The notes below the pieces were generated by a model. The model did not search any database. It was given only the letters and a program-made list of their open reading frames with translations, and was not told where the DNA came from. Source: Ignavibacteriota bacterium (GTDB lineage Bacteria > Bacteroidota > Ignavibacteria > Tepidaquicellales > Tepidaquicellaceae). Taken from it: DNA of 64,000 bases. The position numbers and the translations under genes were made by a program. Shown piece after piece: positions 15,589 to 24,993 of the stretch; the first letter of the stretch is position 1, and each line of letters starts with the position of its first letter. The stretch spans positions 1-64,000 of the forward strand of contig JACREY010000015.1 in assembly GCA_016218085.1 (NCBI GenBank). The letters run 5' to 3'.

Positions 15589-17405
15589 AAACATATTTAA
15601 GATTACTTGAATATATAAAAAAATACAAGTTCAAGATTGCGGCATCTGTTTTCATGTCTGTTCTGTTTTCGGTTTTCAGCGCAATATCTGTTTACCTTAC
15701 GATTCCCCTTCTGCAGACTTTATTTGACAGCGGCTCCGTACAAAAAAATCCGTCTGTTGGAAATGACATATCGGGCTTATACAGTAAAGTGCAGAAATTT
15801 TTCGAATCATTCCTTATGAGCAACGGTAAAGAAAGCGCCTTGTTCAAAATCTGTTTTTTAATATTAATAGCATTTCTTCTGAAAAATATTACGGGATTCC
15901 TTCAGTCGATTTACATGCAATATGTTGAAAAAGGTGTTCTCAGGGATATCAGGTTTGAGCTTTACGAAAAGATAAATCAGCTCTCGCTAAGATTTTTCAC
16001 ACAGGAAAAAACAGGAAACCTGATTTCAAGAATGACAAATGACATAAATGCAGTCCAGTCGGGCATTTCAGCCGCTTTTTCAAACCTGATTAAAGAGCCG
16101 CTGCTTATTATTATTTACCTGATAATTTCGCTTTCAATCAGCTGGCAGATGACTCTTATGTCCGTGCTAGTTTTCCCGCTTACGATTTTTATTACTTCAA
16201 GAATAGGAGCCTCGCTTAAAAGAAGAAGCCTCAGGGTGCAGCAGAAAATGTCGGAGATAATGACAATAATTTCGGAGACAATATACGGTGCAAAGGTAAT
16301 CAGGGTTTTCAGGGCAGAGAAATTCAGGAATGAATATTTCAGGAGAGAAAATGATGCGCACTACGGACTTATAATGAAAAGTGCAAAGACAAGCGAGCTT
16401 ACATCCCCAATCACAGAGTTTTTATCCATACTTGCCGGGGTTGTGATTATCTGGTTCGGCGGCAGAGAAATTCTCGTAAATAATAATCTCAGGCCCGAGG
16501 AATTTCTCGGATTTCTTTTTATTCTTTTCCAGCTCATTGTTCCCATTAAAAATCTCACAACAGTCGGCAACAGGATTCAGGAGTCTTCGGCTTCAGGTGA
16601 AAGGATTTTCGAGATTCTCGATTATCCTGTAGAAGTGATGGATTCGGAAGGCAGTATGGATTTTAAGAATTTTGACGAAACAATCGAACTAAGAAACGCA
16701 GGATTCTATTATAATTCAGAGAAAACCGTTCTGGAAGGCATTAATCTTAAAATTAACAAGTCTGAAAAAGTTGCGATAGTAGGTTCTTCAGGCGGAGGAA
16801 AATCCACACTCGCGGATTTAATTTCAAGATTTTATGATGTAACATCAGGTGATATTTTTATTGACGATGTAAACATAAAAAACATATCTATTGCAAGTCT
16901 CAGAAATATCATCGGCATTGTCCCGCAGGAAACTATTCTATTCAACGACACGATAAGGAATAACATTGTTTTCGGCTCAGATGATTATACGGAAGAAGAA
17001 ATTATAAACGCCACTAAGTTTGCAAATGCCTATGACTTCATTCAGGAAACGGAAAATGGATTCGATACGATAGTAGGAGAAAGAGGATTGAAACTTTCCG
17101 GAGGGCAAAAGCAGAGAATTGCTATCTCAAGGGCACTGCTGAGGAATCCGCAGATTCTGATTCTCGACGAAGCAACCTCGTCACTGGATTCCGAATCGGA
17201 AATACTTGTTCAGGAAGCCCTTGAAAAACTGATGGCAAACAGAACATCAATTATTATTGCGCACAGGCTCTCGACGATTAAAAACGCCGACAGAATTATC
17301 GTCCTCGACGGCGGAAAGCTAGTCCAGACAGGCTCTCACGACGAACTTATCAAAGAAGAAAAAGGTGTTTATAGAAAACTATACGATTTACAATTTAATA
17401 TATAG
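15585..17405 (+). CDS. MsbA-like lipid A / lipid-linked ABC exporter
   Basis: This 606-aa half-transporter fuses six membrane helices (about residues 15-330) to one ATPase domain. Walker A is GSSGGGKSTL, the signature LSGGQKQR, Walker B ILILDEATSSLDS, and an H-loop HRLST follows. MsbA-family proteins flip lipid A-core or other lipid-linked sugars across the inner membrane as homodimers. Being between LPS-type transferases and an O-antigen ligase, this one is probably the flippase for that lipid-linked glycan. Confidence 0.88.
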   Translation: MKTYLRLLEYIKKYKFKIAASVFMSVLFSVFSAISVYLTIPLLQTLFDSGSVQKNPSVGNDISGLYSKVQKFFESFLMSNGKESALFKICFLILIAFLLKNITGFLQSIYMQYVEKGVLRDIRFELYEKINQLSLRFFTQEKTGNLISRMTNDINAVQSGISAAFSNLIKEPLLIIIYLIISLSISWQMTLMSVLVFPLTIFITSRIGASLKRRSLRVQQKMSEIMTIISETIYGAKVIRVFRAEKFRNEYFRRENDAHYGLIMKSAKTSELTSPITEFLSILAGVVIIWFGGREILVNNNLRPEEFLGFLFILFQLIVPIKNLTTVGNRIQESSASGERIFEILDYPVEVMDSEGSMDFKNFDETIELRNAGFYYNSEKTVLEGINLKINKSEKVAIVGSSGGGKSTLADLISRFYDVTSGDIFIDDVNIKNISIASLRNIIGIVPQETILFNDTIRNNIVFGSDDYTEEEIINATKFANAYDFIQETENGFDTIVGERGLKLSGGQKQRIAISRALLRNPQILILDEATSSLDSESEILVQEALEKLMANRTSIIIAHRLSTIKNADRIIVLDGGKLVQTGSHDELIKEEKGVYRKLYDLQFNI

Positions 17406-17408
17406 GAT

Positions 17409-18650
17409 TTGGACAAGGATAAAATATTAAAAAATACTGACAGTATAATTTTAATTTTTCTTACTGTTCAGATTTTCTCCGTGAGCTTTTCAATTGCACT
17501 TTCATCAATTTCAATGGGAATCTGGGGAGGACTCTGGATAATCAGGACTATTTACACCCGCAAACTCTGTATTCCCGAATCATTATCAAAAGATATAAAA
17601 ATAATTACTGTTCTCATTTTACTTTTCTTCATTACCGATTTATATTCAAGATATTTTGCAATTATTCCTGAAGGGGCATTTGCCGGACTTAAAAGGATAT
17701 TATTATTCCTCATATTCTTCGGTGCTGTAATTAATATAAAGGACAGGGAAACATTAAATAAAATAATAGTTTCCATCCTGATAGTCTTTACTGTAATATC
17801 AATTTATGAAATCAGTTTATATTTCCTGAAATTCTCAGAAGAAGCCAAAACAACGAATATAGGTGAAATCAGACTTTATGCTTTTTCATTTTTTATTACA
17901 ACAGCAGAGATAAAAATGCTTTTTTTGATGATGCTCTTTCCCCTGCTTTTTATAAAAGAAGAGATATTTCTTCCCAAGAGATTACTTGCCATACCTCTAT
18001 CAATAATTTTTGTTTCGATGTACCTGACACAATCCAGAAATGTTTTTCTCGCCGTTATAATCTGCTTTATAATTTTCGGTATCATTTTAAACAGAAAATT
18101 TCTTTTTTATCTTGCATTATTTATAATAGCGGTTCTAATTATTATTCCATCAGGCTTCAGACAGAGAATAGCAAGCATAGCTGACCCTAAGCATCCCAGC
18201 AATGAATCAAGGCTGATAATGTGGAATGTAGGCTGGCAGATGTTCAGGGATTACCCGATTACAGGCGTAGGTGATAATGAAATTACCCGGGTTTACAAAA
18301 TGTACAAACAGCCAGAATTTCACGGTGAAGGCTCCCACCTTCACAGCAATTACCTCATGGTGCTTGCCACAAAGGGAATATTCGGACTATTATTATATAT
18401 CGCTCTTTTTTTCACATTATTTCTAAAACATTTTAAATATTTTAAGCAGGCAGTAATTAAGGAAGAAAAATACCTGATATTTGGAAGCATTCTTTCAATG
18501 ATTTCTTTCCATATTTCGGGAATATTTGAATGGAATTACGGAGACTGGGAAGTTCTTACAGTGTTTCTTTTTATAATTTCCGTTCCTTTCCTGCTTTTTA
18601 AATTTAATCATCAAACATTACAAAAAAATAATCAAACTAAGGAGATATAA
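17409..18650 (+). CDS. O-antigen ligase/polymerase (Wzy_C-type)
   Basis: This 413-aa protein has ten or more hydrophobic helices and a periplasmic loop with RLIMWNVGWQMFRDYPITGVG then HLHSNYL, the motif shared by WaaL ligases and Wzy-type polymerases. It works in the inner membrane, either joining O-antigen to lipid A-core or polymerising repeat units; sequence alone cannot choose. The start is TTG, three bases after the exporter stop, with AGGA close by. The stop directly abuts the DUF1844 gene. Confidence 0.82.
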   Translation: MDKDKILKNTDSIILIFLTVQIFSVSFSIALSSISMGIWGGLWIIRTIYTRKLCIPESLSKDIKIITVLILLFFITDLYSRYFAIIPEGAFAGLKRILLFLIFFGAVINIKDRETLNKIIVSILIVFTVISIYEISLYFLKFSEEAKTTNIGEIRLYAFSFFITTAEIKMLFLMMLFPLLFIKEEIFLPKRLLAIPLSIIFVSMYLTQSRNVFLAVIICFIIFGIILNRKFLFYLALFIIAVLIIIPSGFRQRIASIADPKHPSNESRLIMWNVGWQMFRDYPITGVGDNEITRVYKMYKQPEFHGEGSHLHSNYLMVLATKGIFGLLLYIALFFTLFLKHFKYFKQAVIKEEKYLIFGSILSMISFHISGIFEWNYGDWEVLTVFLFIISVPFLLFKFNHQTLQKNNQTKEI

Positions 18651-18974
18651 ATGGACAACGACAAGCTTTCACATCTTTTCTTTTCACTGATTTATTCATT
18701 CCAGATGCAGACAATGATGAGTCTCGGAAAAATCAAAAATCCCGTTACGGATAAAAGCGAAAAGGATTTAGCAGCAGCTCAGATGACAATTGATATTATC
18801 GATATGATTAAGGAAAAGACGAAGAATAATTTATCCGAGCAGGAAAACAAGTTCATTGACCAGGCGCTGGCTGACCTGAAACTCAACTATGTTCACGAAT
18901 CTTCCAACAAAGAAGAAAACAAGGAAGAAACAAGTAAAAAGAATAAAGAAGAATCAAAAGAAGAAAATAAATAA
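18651..18974 (+). CDS. DUF1844 protein
   Basis: The 107-aa protein has the DUF1844 core (LGKIKNPVTDKSEKDL then QMTIDIIDMIKEKTKNNLSEQE) and an unusual Lys/Glu-repeat tail from about residue 86 onward that looks disordered. The function is unknown; the family is common in Bacteroidota/Chlorobiota and often linked to translation or envelope genes. It follows the O-antigen ligase without a gap. The AG-rich tail of this gene runs into the leader of NAD kinase. Confidence 0.82.
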   Translation: MDNDKLSHLFFSLIYSFQMQTMMSLGKIKNPVTDKSEKDLAAAQMTIDIIDMIKEKTKNNLSEQENKFIDQALADLKLNYVHESSNKEENKEETSKKNKEESKEENK

Positions 18975-18981
18975 TAAAATT

Positions 18982-19842
18982 ATGACATTCGGAATTATCG
19001 GTAATCCGACAAAGAAAAATATCGGGAGTGTGATGAACATTCTGCTGAATTACCTCTCGAAGAATAAAATAAGGTTTTATATACACGAAGCTTTAAGGAA
19101 AAATATACCTGACAGGAAATTTCAGTTACACGCAGTGAAACCTGCGGTATTGTTTGACAAAGCTGACATAATTATTTCCCTTGGCGGAGACGGTACATTC
19201 CTGAATTCTGCAAGAATAATCGGTCGGAAGGAAATCCCGATTCTGGGCGTGAACCTCGGCAATCTGGGATTCATGGCTGAAGTAAGCCCGAATGAAATCA
19301 AGAAATCAATCAGGGATATTCTAAAAGGAAATTATAAGATTTTCGATTTATGCGTGCTGTCGGCTAAAACTCAGAATGGCAAGGTGTTTTACGGAATGAA
19401 TGAAATCGTTATAGATAAATGCAATTCGATTAAGATGATTGAAATTGAGATTATCTATAAGAATGAAAGAGTCGTGCATTTCGTAGGGGACGGTTTAATC
19501 GTTTCAACTCCTACAGGCTCGACCGGATACTCGCTTTCGGCAGGCGGACCCATAATCAGTCCGTACAGCAAAGTGTTCATAATCACGCCAATCTGCCCTC
19601 ATACTCTTAACTTCAGACCGATTATAGTACCTGATGACGGAATTATTATGATTAAGACACACGATAAAGAAAAAGTCAGAATCACAGCCGACGGATTTGA
19701 ATCAACAATATTCACTTCACCTGCTTCGTTCGAACTAAAGCGAGCGGATTTCAACATTAAGGTAGTTAAGAAAATTGATAAGACATACTTCCAGACACTT
19801 AATAATAAATTACTCTGGGGTGCGGACACTAGAAAGTTTTAG
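18982..19842 (+). CDS. nadK: NAD kinase
   Basis: The 286-aa enzyme makes NADP from NAD. The catalytic GGDGTFL motif is at 68-74 and the NAD-binding TPTGSTGYSLSAGGP near the middle. I start at 18982 (MTFGIIGNP), the usual NadK N-terminus; an in-frame ATG at 18889 would add 31 Lys-rich residues read from another gene's tail. Its stop overlaps the stop of the permease on the opposite strand. Confidence 0.95.
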   Translation: MTFGIIGNPTKKNIGSVMNILLNYLSKNKIRFYIHEALRKNIPDRKFQLHAVKPAVLFDKADIIISLGGDGTFLNSARIIGRKEIPILGVNLGNLGFMAEVSPNEIKKSIRDILKGNYKIFDLCVLSAKTQNGKVFYGMNEIVIDKCNSIKMIEIEIIYKNERVVHFVGDGLIVSTPTGSTGYSLSAGGPIISPYSKVFIITPICPHTLNFRPIIVPDDGIIMIKTHDKEKVRITADGFESTIFTSPASFELKRADFNIKVVKKIDKTYFQTLNNKLLWGADTRKF

Positions 19843-20747
19843 TAAGGAATGCCGTCCGCGGCAGGCGGCTTCGTCTTTCCTATAAAGCCGATTAATACTA
19901 GAAGTGTTATCATATATGGGAGCATCTGAACTATCTGGGAGGGAATAAAAGTACCGGATATCTGCAAAGATATTTCCAGCGCTTCGAAGAAAGCAAACAT
20001 CATGCATGCAATAAAAATATTCACCGGTTTCCACTTGCCTATAATCATGGCAGCAATGGCAATATATCCGCGGCCTGCAATCATACCGTCACTGAATGAA
20101 TTCTGGTTAGAAGCAAGCCATATTCCGCCAAGACTGGCAAGGAATCCGCAGATTATCACTCCGTAAAGTTTGTAAAGCCTTACTTTAATTCCAAGCGATT
20201 CCCCTGCTTCCGGATTTTCCCCGACTGACCTCAACCTTAATCCGAATTTTGTTTTGAATAAAACGAAATTCGAAATAAAGACAAGTGCAAAAGAGAATAG
20301 TATAATGTAATCGGATAATACTTTTCCAAGATACGGAATGCTTTCCAGGAAAAAAATATTCGGAAGGCTGTTGAATCTGGGTGTGTTGCTGGAACTCTGA
20401 AAAAGGAATACGATCAGGAACTTTGCCAACCCGGCCATTAACAGGTTAAAACCGACTCCTGCAACAATTTGATTAATTTTAAGTTTTATTACAAAAAGCG
20501 AGAAGAGAAGGCTGAATGAAACGCTTATCAATACAGCCATCACAAGTCCTACTATTGCGCTTCCGCTGAAAATCGTAAATAAAGCATATCCGAGTGCGGA
20601 AATAATAATGAAACCCTCTATGGCAATATTAATCACGCCTGAGCGCTCTGAGAAGTTTGCTGCATTTGCTCCAAGGTAGTAAGGAGTAAATAGCCTCAAT
20701 ACCTGTGCTAAAAAAGTAAGGGATAATATTTGATTAACAAGCTCCAG
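19839..20747 (-). CDS. Nucleoside-type ABC transporter permease with probable CTG start
   Basis: A BPD_transp_2 permease (YufQ/NupQ-like) with the hallmark NFSERSGVINIAIEGFI near the N-terminus, some eight helices and the EGFI-to-GESLGI motifs. A TTG start at 20699 would leave MRLFTPYY at the N-terminus and lose half of the first helix. The frame is open upstream and encodes ELVNQILSLTFLAQVLRLF, which fits the family, but contains no ATG or GTG. CTG at 20747-20745, one base after the stop of the upstream permease, gives a normal protein of about 302 aa. It forms the membrane channel with its neighbour. Confidence 0.8.
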   Translation of the reverse strand: MELVNQILSLTFLAQVLRLFTPYYLGANAANFSERSGVINIAIEGFIIISALGYALFTIFSGSAIVGLVMAVLISVSFSLLFSLFVIKLKINQIVAGVGFNLLMAGLAKFLIVFLFQSSSNTPRFNSLPNIFFLESIPYLGKVLSDYIILFSFALVFISNFVLFKTKFGLRLRSVGENPEAGESLGIKVRLYKLYGVIICGFLASLGGIWLASNQNSFSDGMIAGRGYIAIAAMIIGKWKPVNIFIACMMFAFFEALEISLQISGTFIPSQIVQMLPYMITLLVLIGFIGKTKPPAADGIPY

Positions 20748-20748
20748 A

Positions 20749-21780
20749 TTATTTCAGATAATATTTTTCAACAAGTTTATCAACAGAAAGAATTGTAAGG
20801 ATTACAATTCCCTGAATTACGAACATAATTTCCTTCGGGACGAGCGTATTCACGGCAAGTCCTCCGTAATCGAGAAATCCGAACAGCAATGCAGAAAATA
20901 TTATACCTATCGGATTATTCTTTGCCAGAAGCGCAACCGCTATTGCAGTGAAACCGAGATTGTTCGAAAAACCAAATTCGTAGTATCCCTTGTATCCCAT
21001 AATAAAATTCATTCCTACAAATGATGTAAGCCCGGACCCGATGAAAAAAGCAAGCATTACAATTCTGTTTGTCTTTATTCCCATATATCTGGAAGCAGTT
21101 TCATTAAAGCCCACAGATCTTATCTTATATCCGGTTTTTGTCTTATAAATAAAGAAGTATGTTGCAACAGCCATCAGAATCGCAAATACAAATGTAAGAT
21201 TAAGCGAAGAACCCTGAAACCCGGGAAGTAAATCAGACATTTTGGATATCATAATTCCGTCCGGTATTTTTTCGGTATGCACGGTTGACTTTACTGCAAA
21301 AAAATCAATCAGGAAAAAATTAATAGATGCAAGAATTATGAAATTCATCATAATTGTTGTAATAACTTCACTCACTCCTTTTTTCACTTTTATTACCGCA
21401 GGAACAAGCCCCAGAGCGCCGCTTACAATAAATCCGCAAATCAATGCTGCAGGAACAGCAATTAGAAAACCTGCATTCGACAGTGCAAAAGCAACAAGGG
21501 CAGTTACAAAAGCACCTGCATTCAGCTGACCCTCCGCACCGATATTAAAAAGCGAAGCATGAAAACAGATTGCCAGACCGCATCCGCAGATAATCAGGGG
21601 CGTTGCTTTAAAAAGTGTTTGTCCGAATCCATAACCGCTTCCGAATACATCTTCGAACATCATAATAAAGACCTCCGCTGGATTTTTTCCGATTATAAGC
21701 AGAACCAAAACTGTAATTAAAAAAGTCAGCAACACTGAAACGGAAATTGATATTATATTTGCTTTAATTTTTTTGCTCAC
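20749..21780 (-). CDS. Nucleoside-type ABC transporter permease
   Basis: A 343-aa permease (YufP/NupP-like) with nine or so helices, including LAICFHASLFNIGAEGQLNAGAF at about 72-95, the signature of the BMP-type importers for nucleosides or related compounds. The start is GTG at 21780, overlapping the ATPase gene by 17 bp, a sign of coupled translation. It pairs with the permease at 19839-20747 and the ATPase at 21764-23257. Confidence 0.9.
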   Translation of the reverse strand: MSKKIKANIISISVSVLLTFLITVLVLLIIGKNPAEVFIMMFEDVFGSGYGFGQTLFKATPLIICGCGLAICFHASLFNIGAEGQLNAGAFVTALVAFALSNAGFLIAVPAALICGFIVSGALGLVPAVIKVKKGVSEVITTIMMNFIILASINFFLIDFFAVKSTVHTEKIPDGIMISKMSDLLPGFQGSSLNLTFVFAILMAVATYFFIYKTKTGYKIRSVGFNETASRYMGIKTNRIVMLAFFIGSGLTSFVGMNFIMGYKGYYEFGFSNNLGFTAIAVALLAKNNPIGIIFSALLFGFLDYGGLAVNTLVPKEIMFVIQGIVILTILSVDKLVEKYYLK

Positions 21781-23257
21781 CTGTTATGCCTATCATTAAT
21801 TTCCCGATGGATTCAAGCAGTATTGTTTTTTCTACTTCATTCTGCAGATTATACTGGTTCCTGTCAAATTCGGCAACTATTCTTCCTTTACTGATTACAC
21901 CGAGCCTGTCAGATAATTTCAGTATTTCGTCGAGGTCAGATGATACAAGCAATATCGATTTTCCTTTTTTCTTCTGTTGGAGAATCGTTGAATGTATAAA
22001 AGCAGAAGCGGCGATATCAACTCCGCGTGTAGGATGAGAAAAAATCAGCAAATCATTTCCGAGTTCAATTTCCCTTGCTATTATTACCTTCTGCTGATTT
22101 CCTCCTGAAAGTGATTCCATAGGCGCATTAATATCAGGCATCCTTACATCGTACTTGCTTATCGTTTCTTCAGCAGTTTTTTTCAGACACTTATTGCTTA
22201 TATAATGGCATTCTTTTTTCTTTATTATTAAATTCTCACCGACCGAAAATTCCTTAATCATTCCTTTTTTAAGCCTGTCATCGGGAACCAGGGATATTTT
22301 ATCCGTAAATATATTTAATTTCCCCGTAAAATTTTTCTCCAATCCAAATAGAATATTAATTACTTCATTCTGTCCGTTACCTTCGACTCCGCATATACCG
22401 TACACTTCACCTTTCTTAAGTTTCAGATCAAGATTATTTAGTACGGAAATTTTATTCACAGACAAATTAATGTTATTCAGACCGGCAATTACTTCAGGTT
22501 CCCCTTCATAATCAAAACCTGTATTCTCATCTTGAATTTCCACATTGCCGACTATTTCCCTGCTAAGAACTTTTAAATCGAGAATATCTTTTTCAGTTTC
22601 ATATACAAGTTTGCCCCTTCTTAAAACAGAGACATAATCAGATATTTCCCTGACTTCATTAAGCTTATGCGTTATCAGAATTATTGTTTTGCCTTCGACT
22701 TTAAACTGGAAAATAATCTTAAAGAATTCCAGGACTTCTATAGGTGATAACACGGCTGTGGGCTCATCAAAAATTATTATTTCCGAATTTCTATAGAGTA
22801 GTTTCAGAATTTCTACTTTTTGCTGTTCACTGATGCTGAGTTCCGATATTTTTTTGTTGAGATTTAAATCAAGATTATACTTTTTTATATATTCTTTCAG
22901 TACTCTTTCAGATTCTTCAAAATCAATCTTAATATTCAAGGTCTTTTCGCTTCCAAGAATCACATTCTCCATCACCGTAAAATCCTCAATCAGCATAAAA
23001 TGCTGATGCAGCATTCCAATACCGTTCGCTATTGCATCCAGCGGAGAGTTGAACGAAACATCGCTTCCGTTTACTTTCATAATCCCTGAATCCTGCCTGT
23101 AGCTTCCGAAAAGTATTTTCATAAGCGTGGATTTTCCCGCTCCATTTTCACCAACTATGCAGTGAACGGAATTCTTCCTGACGGCAAAAGAGATATTGTC
23201 GTTGGCTTTTAAATTTCCGAATTTTTTTGAGATATTGCTGAACTCAATAATATTCAT
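21764..23257 (-). CDS. BMP-type sugar/nucleoside ABC transporter ATPase
   Basis: A 497-aa protein with two ATPase halves. The first has Walker A GENGAGKST, HQHFML and SISEQQKVEI, with Walker B IIIFDEPTAVLS. The second has a degenerate P-loop (GVEGNGQNEV) and LSGGNQQKVIIAREI, followed by LLIFSHPTRGVD, typical of the catalytically weak half in RbsA/NupO-like proteins. It drives import by the two permeases next to it. The expected BMP-type binding lipoprotein is not in this window, so it must be encoded elsewhere. Confidence 0.9.
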   Translation of the reverse strand: MNIIEFSNISKKFGNLKANDNISFAVRKNSVHCIVGENGAGKSTLMKILFGSYRQDSGIMKVNGSDVSFNSPLDAIANGIGMLHQHFMLIEDFTVMENVILGSEKTLNIKIDFEESERVLKEYIKKYNLDLNLNKKISELSISEQQKVEILKLLYRNSEIIIFDEPTAVLSPIEVLEFFKIIFQFKVEGKTIILITHKLNEVREISDYVSVLRRGKLVYETEKDILDLKVLSREIVGNVEIQDENTGFDYEGEPEVIAGLNNINLSVNKISVLNNLDLKLKKGEVYGICGVEGNGQNEVINILFGLEKNFTGKLNIFTDKISLVPDDRLKKGMIKEFSVGENLIIKKKECHYISNKCLKKTAEETISKYDVRMPDINAPMESLSGGNQQKVIIAREIELGNDLLIFSHPTRGVDIAASAFIHSTILQQKKKGKSILLVSSDLDEILKLSDRLGVISKGRIVAEFDRNQYNLQNEVEKTILLESIGKLMIGITGEQKN

Positions 23258-23283
23258 CTATTACAAAATATTTTCACGGGATT

Positions 23284-24978
23284 TTAGAAATCCACTTTCG
23301 CAGTAAGGAATAAAAATGAATCTTTATATTTTTTTGAAGAATATATCAGATTGTACATGGTGTATTGGTACCTGAACTCTATGAAGTACTGTCTTACCGG
23401 CTGCCAGGTAAAATCCAGTGCAATAATATCTTTATCCACCCTGTCTCCGGATAAAAATTTATTTTCCCTTTCCATATCCCCATCGCCCCTGTTTATATTT
23501 CCTCCGAAATTTTCTACTAATGTATCGCCGCTCATAGAGATTCTTCCGGCAGTTCTCTGATGTTTATATGTAAGATTAGCATTAAGTCTGTTGTAAATAT
23601 ATGAAGACAATTTCAATGTGATTTCATCGGCATTTGGCTGTAAGTCATGCCCTAAAGGCAAAGCCCAGTTTGTATATTGTGCTTTATTCGTTCTGTGGGA
23701 ATAAACAAACGGGTCAATTCTTGTGTATTCGGCAGAGGCAGTTAAACCGGACAGTGTGAATGCATCTGTCCAGATACTGCCGAACTGATATCCGAACCTG
23801 TTATCGTTTCCGCCCGGAATTCCGTTTTTGATTTTATTGCTGAAAAGTGTGCTGAAATTTAAGTCATCTATCAGAAGTGTTGCCTGAAAAGCAAGTTTTT
23901 TAACTGGATGAATTTCAATATCAAAACCCAATATTGCATTATTCTTGTTTCCGCCCGTCAATTCCCCTGCATTATAATCTGCCGACCGCAGAAAGCTTAA
24001 CGGATTCAGAAAAGCAAAATTAAACGGGGACTCGGGAATTATGATTGACTCGAAAAAACCAAACCTAAATGCATTTGAAAAATTTATATTCAGCCTGTGA
24101 GAAGCAATATTTTTTGTAACAAGGTCTCTTCCGAGTGAATCCCCTTTCAAACTGCCATACAGATAATAATACTGTATGGATTTGTATTTCAATTCAAGTT
24201 TAAGATAGCTGAAAGGAACAGTATTGTCAGAAAGAAACAATTTATCGGAATATCCGAAACCTGTTTTCAGGGCTTCCTTCCCTGCCATGATTGAGAACCA
24301 TTCATCCTTTGTGCTGTATCTCAGATATCCCTCGTACGTATCAAAATTATTCCCCTCATATCTGTATTTTGTGTTGGCGCTTAATTTAGGCGATGTAATT
24401 ACGGACATTTCTATGTCTTCCGGACTTCCGTTTAATTTCTGACCGTTTGACATTCTGAGATAATAGCCTACAGCATCAAACAGAGTGCCTCTTACCCTTA
24501 TTCCGAGTTCGCCGAGTGAGATAGAATGCTTTCTGAGTGAATCACCGGATGAATTTCTCTGCGACAAATAACCGTTAACATCTAAAAATAAAGATACATT
24601 GCTGTCTAAAAAGTTATATAGGTACTTTTGCTTTTTGTCACCGAAGATTTCCTTAAAATCAAATTTGTCGTTTAATAAACCATAACCCGATTTAACCGAC
24701 TTATTTATATCATACTCAAATTCAATCAGAAAATCATTTAGGATGTCTTTATCTAGACTGCTGATTTTTGATTTCTGCCTGCTGATTTCTCTAAGATAGT
24801 TAGTGATCTGCTGTCTTGAAACCGGAATAACTGATGAGTTGTAATCATCGATTACATCGAGAAGCTGCATTCTTTTCAGGTAATCGTAAACCGGGTGGAC
24901 CGGCGGCACGAGTTCAACCTGAGAATACAATAAATTAGCAATTACAACAAAAATTGCCGTAATTAGAATTTTCTTCAT
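23284..24978 (-). CDS. Capsule assembly Wzi-like outer-membrane protein
   Basis: The 564-aa protein has a signal peptide (KKILITAIF through about YSQ at 20). It then shows VPPVHPVYDYLKRMQL, the N-terminal mark of Capsule_assemb_Wzi proteins, and many amphipathic strands to a final LFLTAKVDF. It should be a beta-barrel in the outer membrane that binds or anchors capsular or exopolysaccharide at the cell surface. It is the last gene of the long minus-strand polysaccharide cluster, 15 bp past the sugar transferase. Confidence 0.8.
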   Translation of the reverse strand: MKKILITAIFVVIANLLYSQVELVPPVHPVYDYLKRMQLLDVIDDYNSSVIPVSRQQITNYLREISRQKSKISSLDKDILNDFLIEFEYDINKSVKSGYGLLNDKFDFKEIFGDKKQKYLYNFLDSNVSLFLDVNGYLSQRNSSGDSLRKHSISLGELGIRVRGTLFDAVGYYLRMSNGQKLNGSPEDIEMSVITSPKLSANTKYRYEGNNFDTYEGYLRYSTKDEWFSIMAGKEALKTGFGYSDKLFLSDNTVPFSYLKLELKYKSIQYYYLYGSLKGDSLGRDLVTKNIASHRLNINFSNAFRFGFFESIIIPESPFNFAFLNPLSFLRSADYNAGELTGGNKNNAILGFDIEIHPVKKLAFQATLLIDDLNFSTLFSNKIKNGIPGGNDNRFGYQFGSIWTDAFTLSGLTASAEYTRIDPFVYSHRTNKAQYTNWALPLGHDLQPNADEITLKLSSYIYNRLNANLTYKHQRTAGRISMSGDTLVENFGGNINRGDGDMERENKFLSGDRVDKDIIALDFTWQPVRQYFIEFRYQYTMYNLIYSSKKYKDSFLFLTAKVDF

Positions 24979-24993
24979 TTTTCTTTTAATGAG

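Noticed and set aside
18889-18981. Longer NAD kinase start at 18889
   Set aside because: It would read the Lys/Glu-rich tail of the DUF1844 gene in another frame; the ATG at 18982 gives the family N-terminus.
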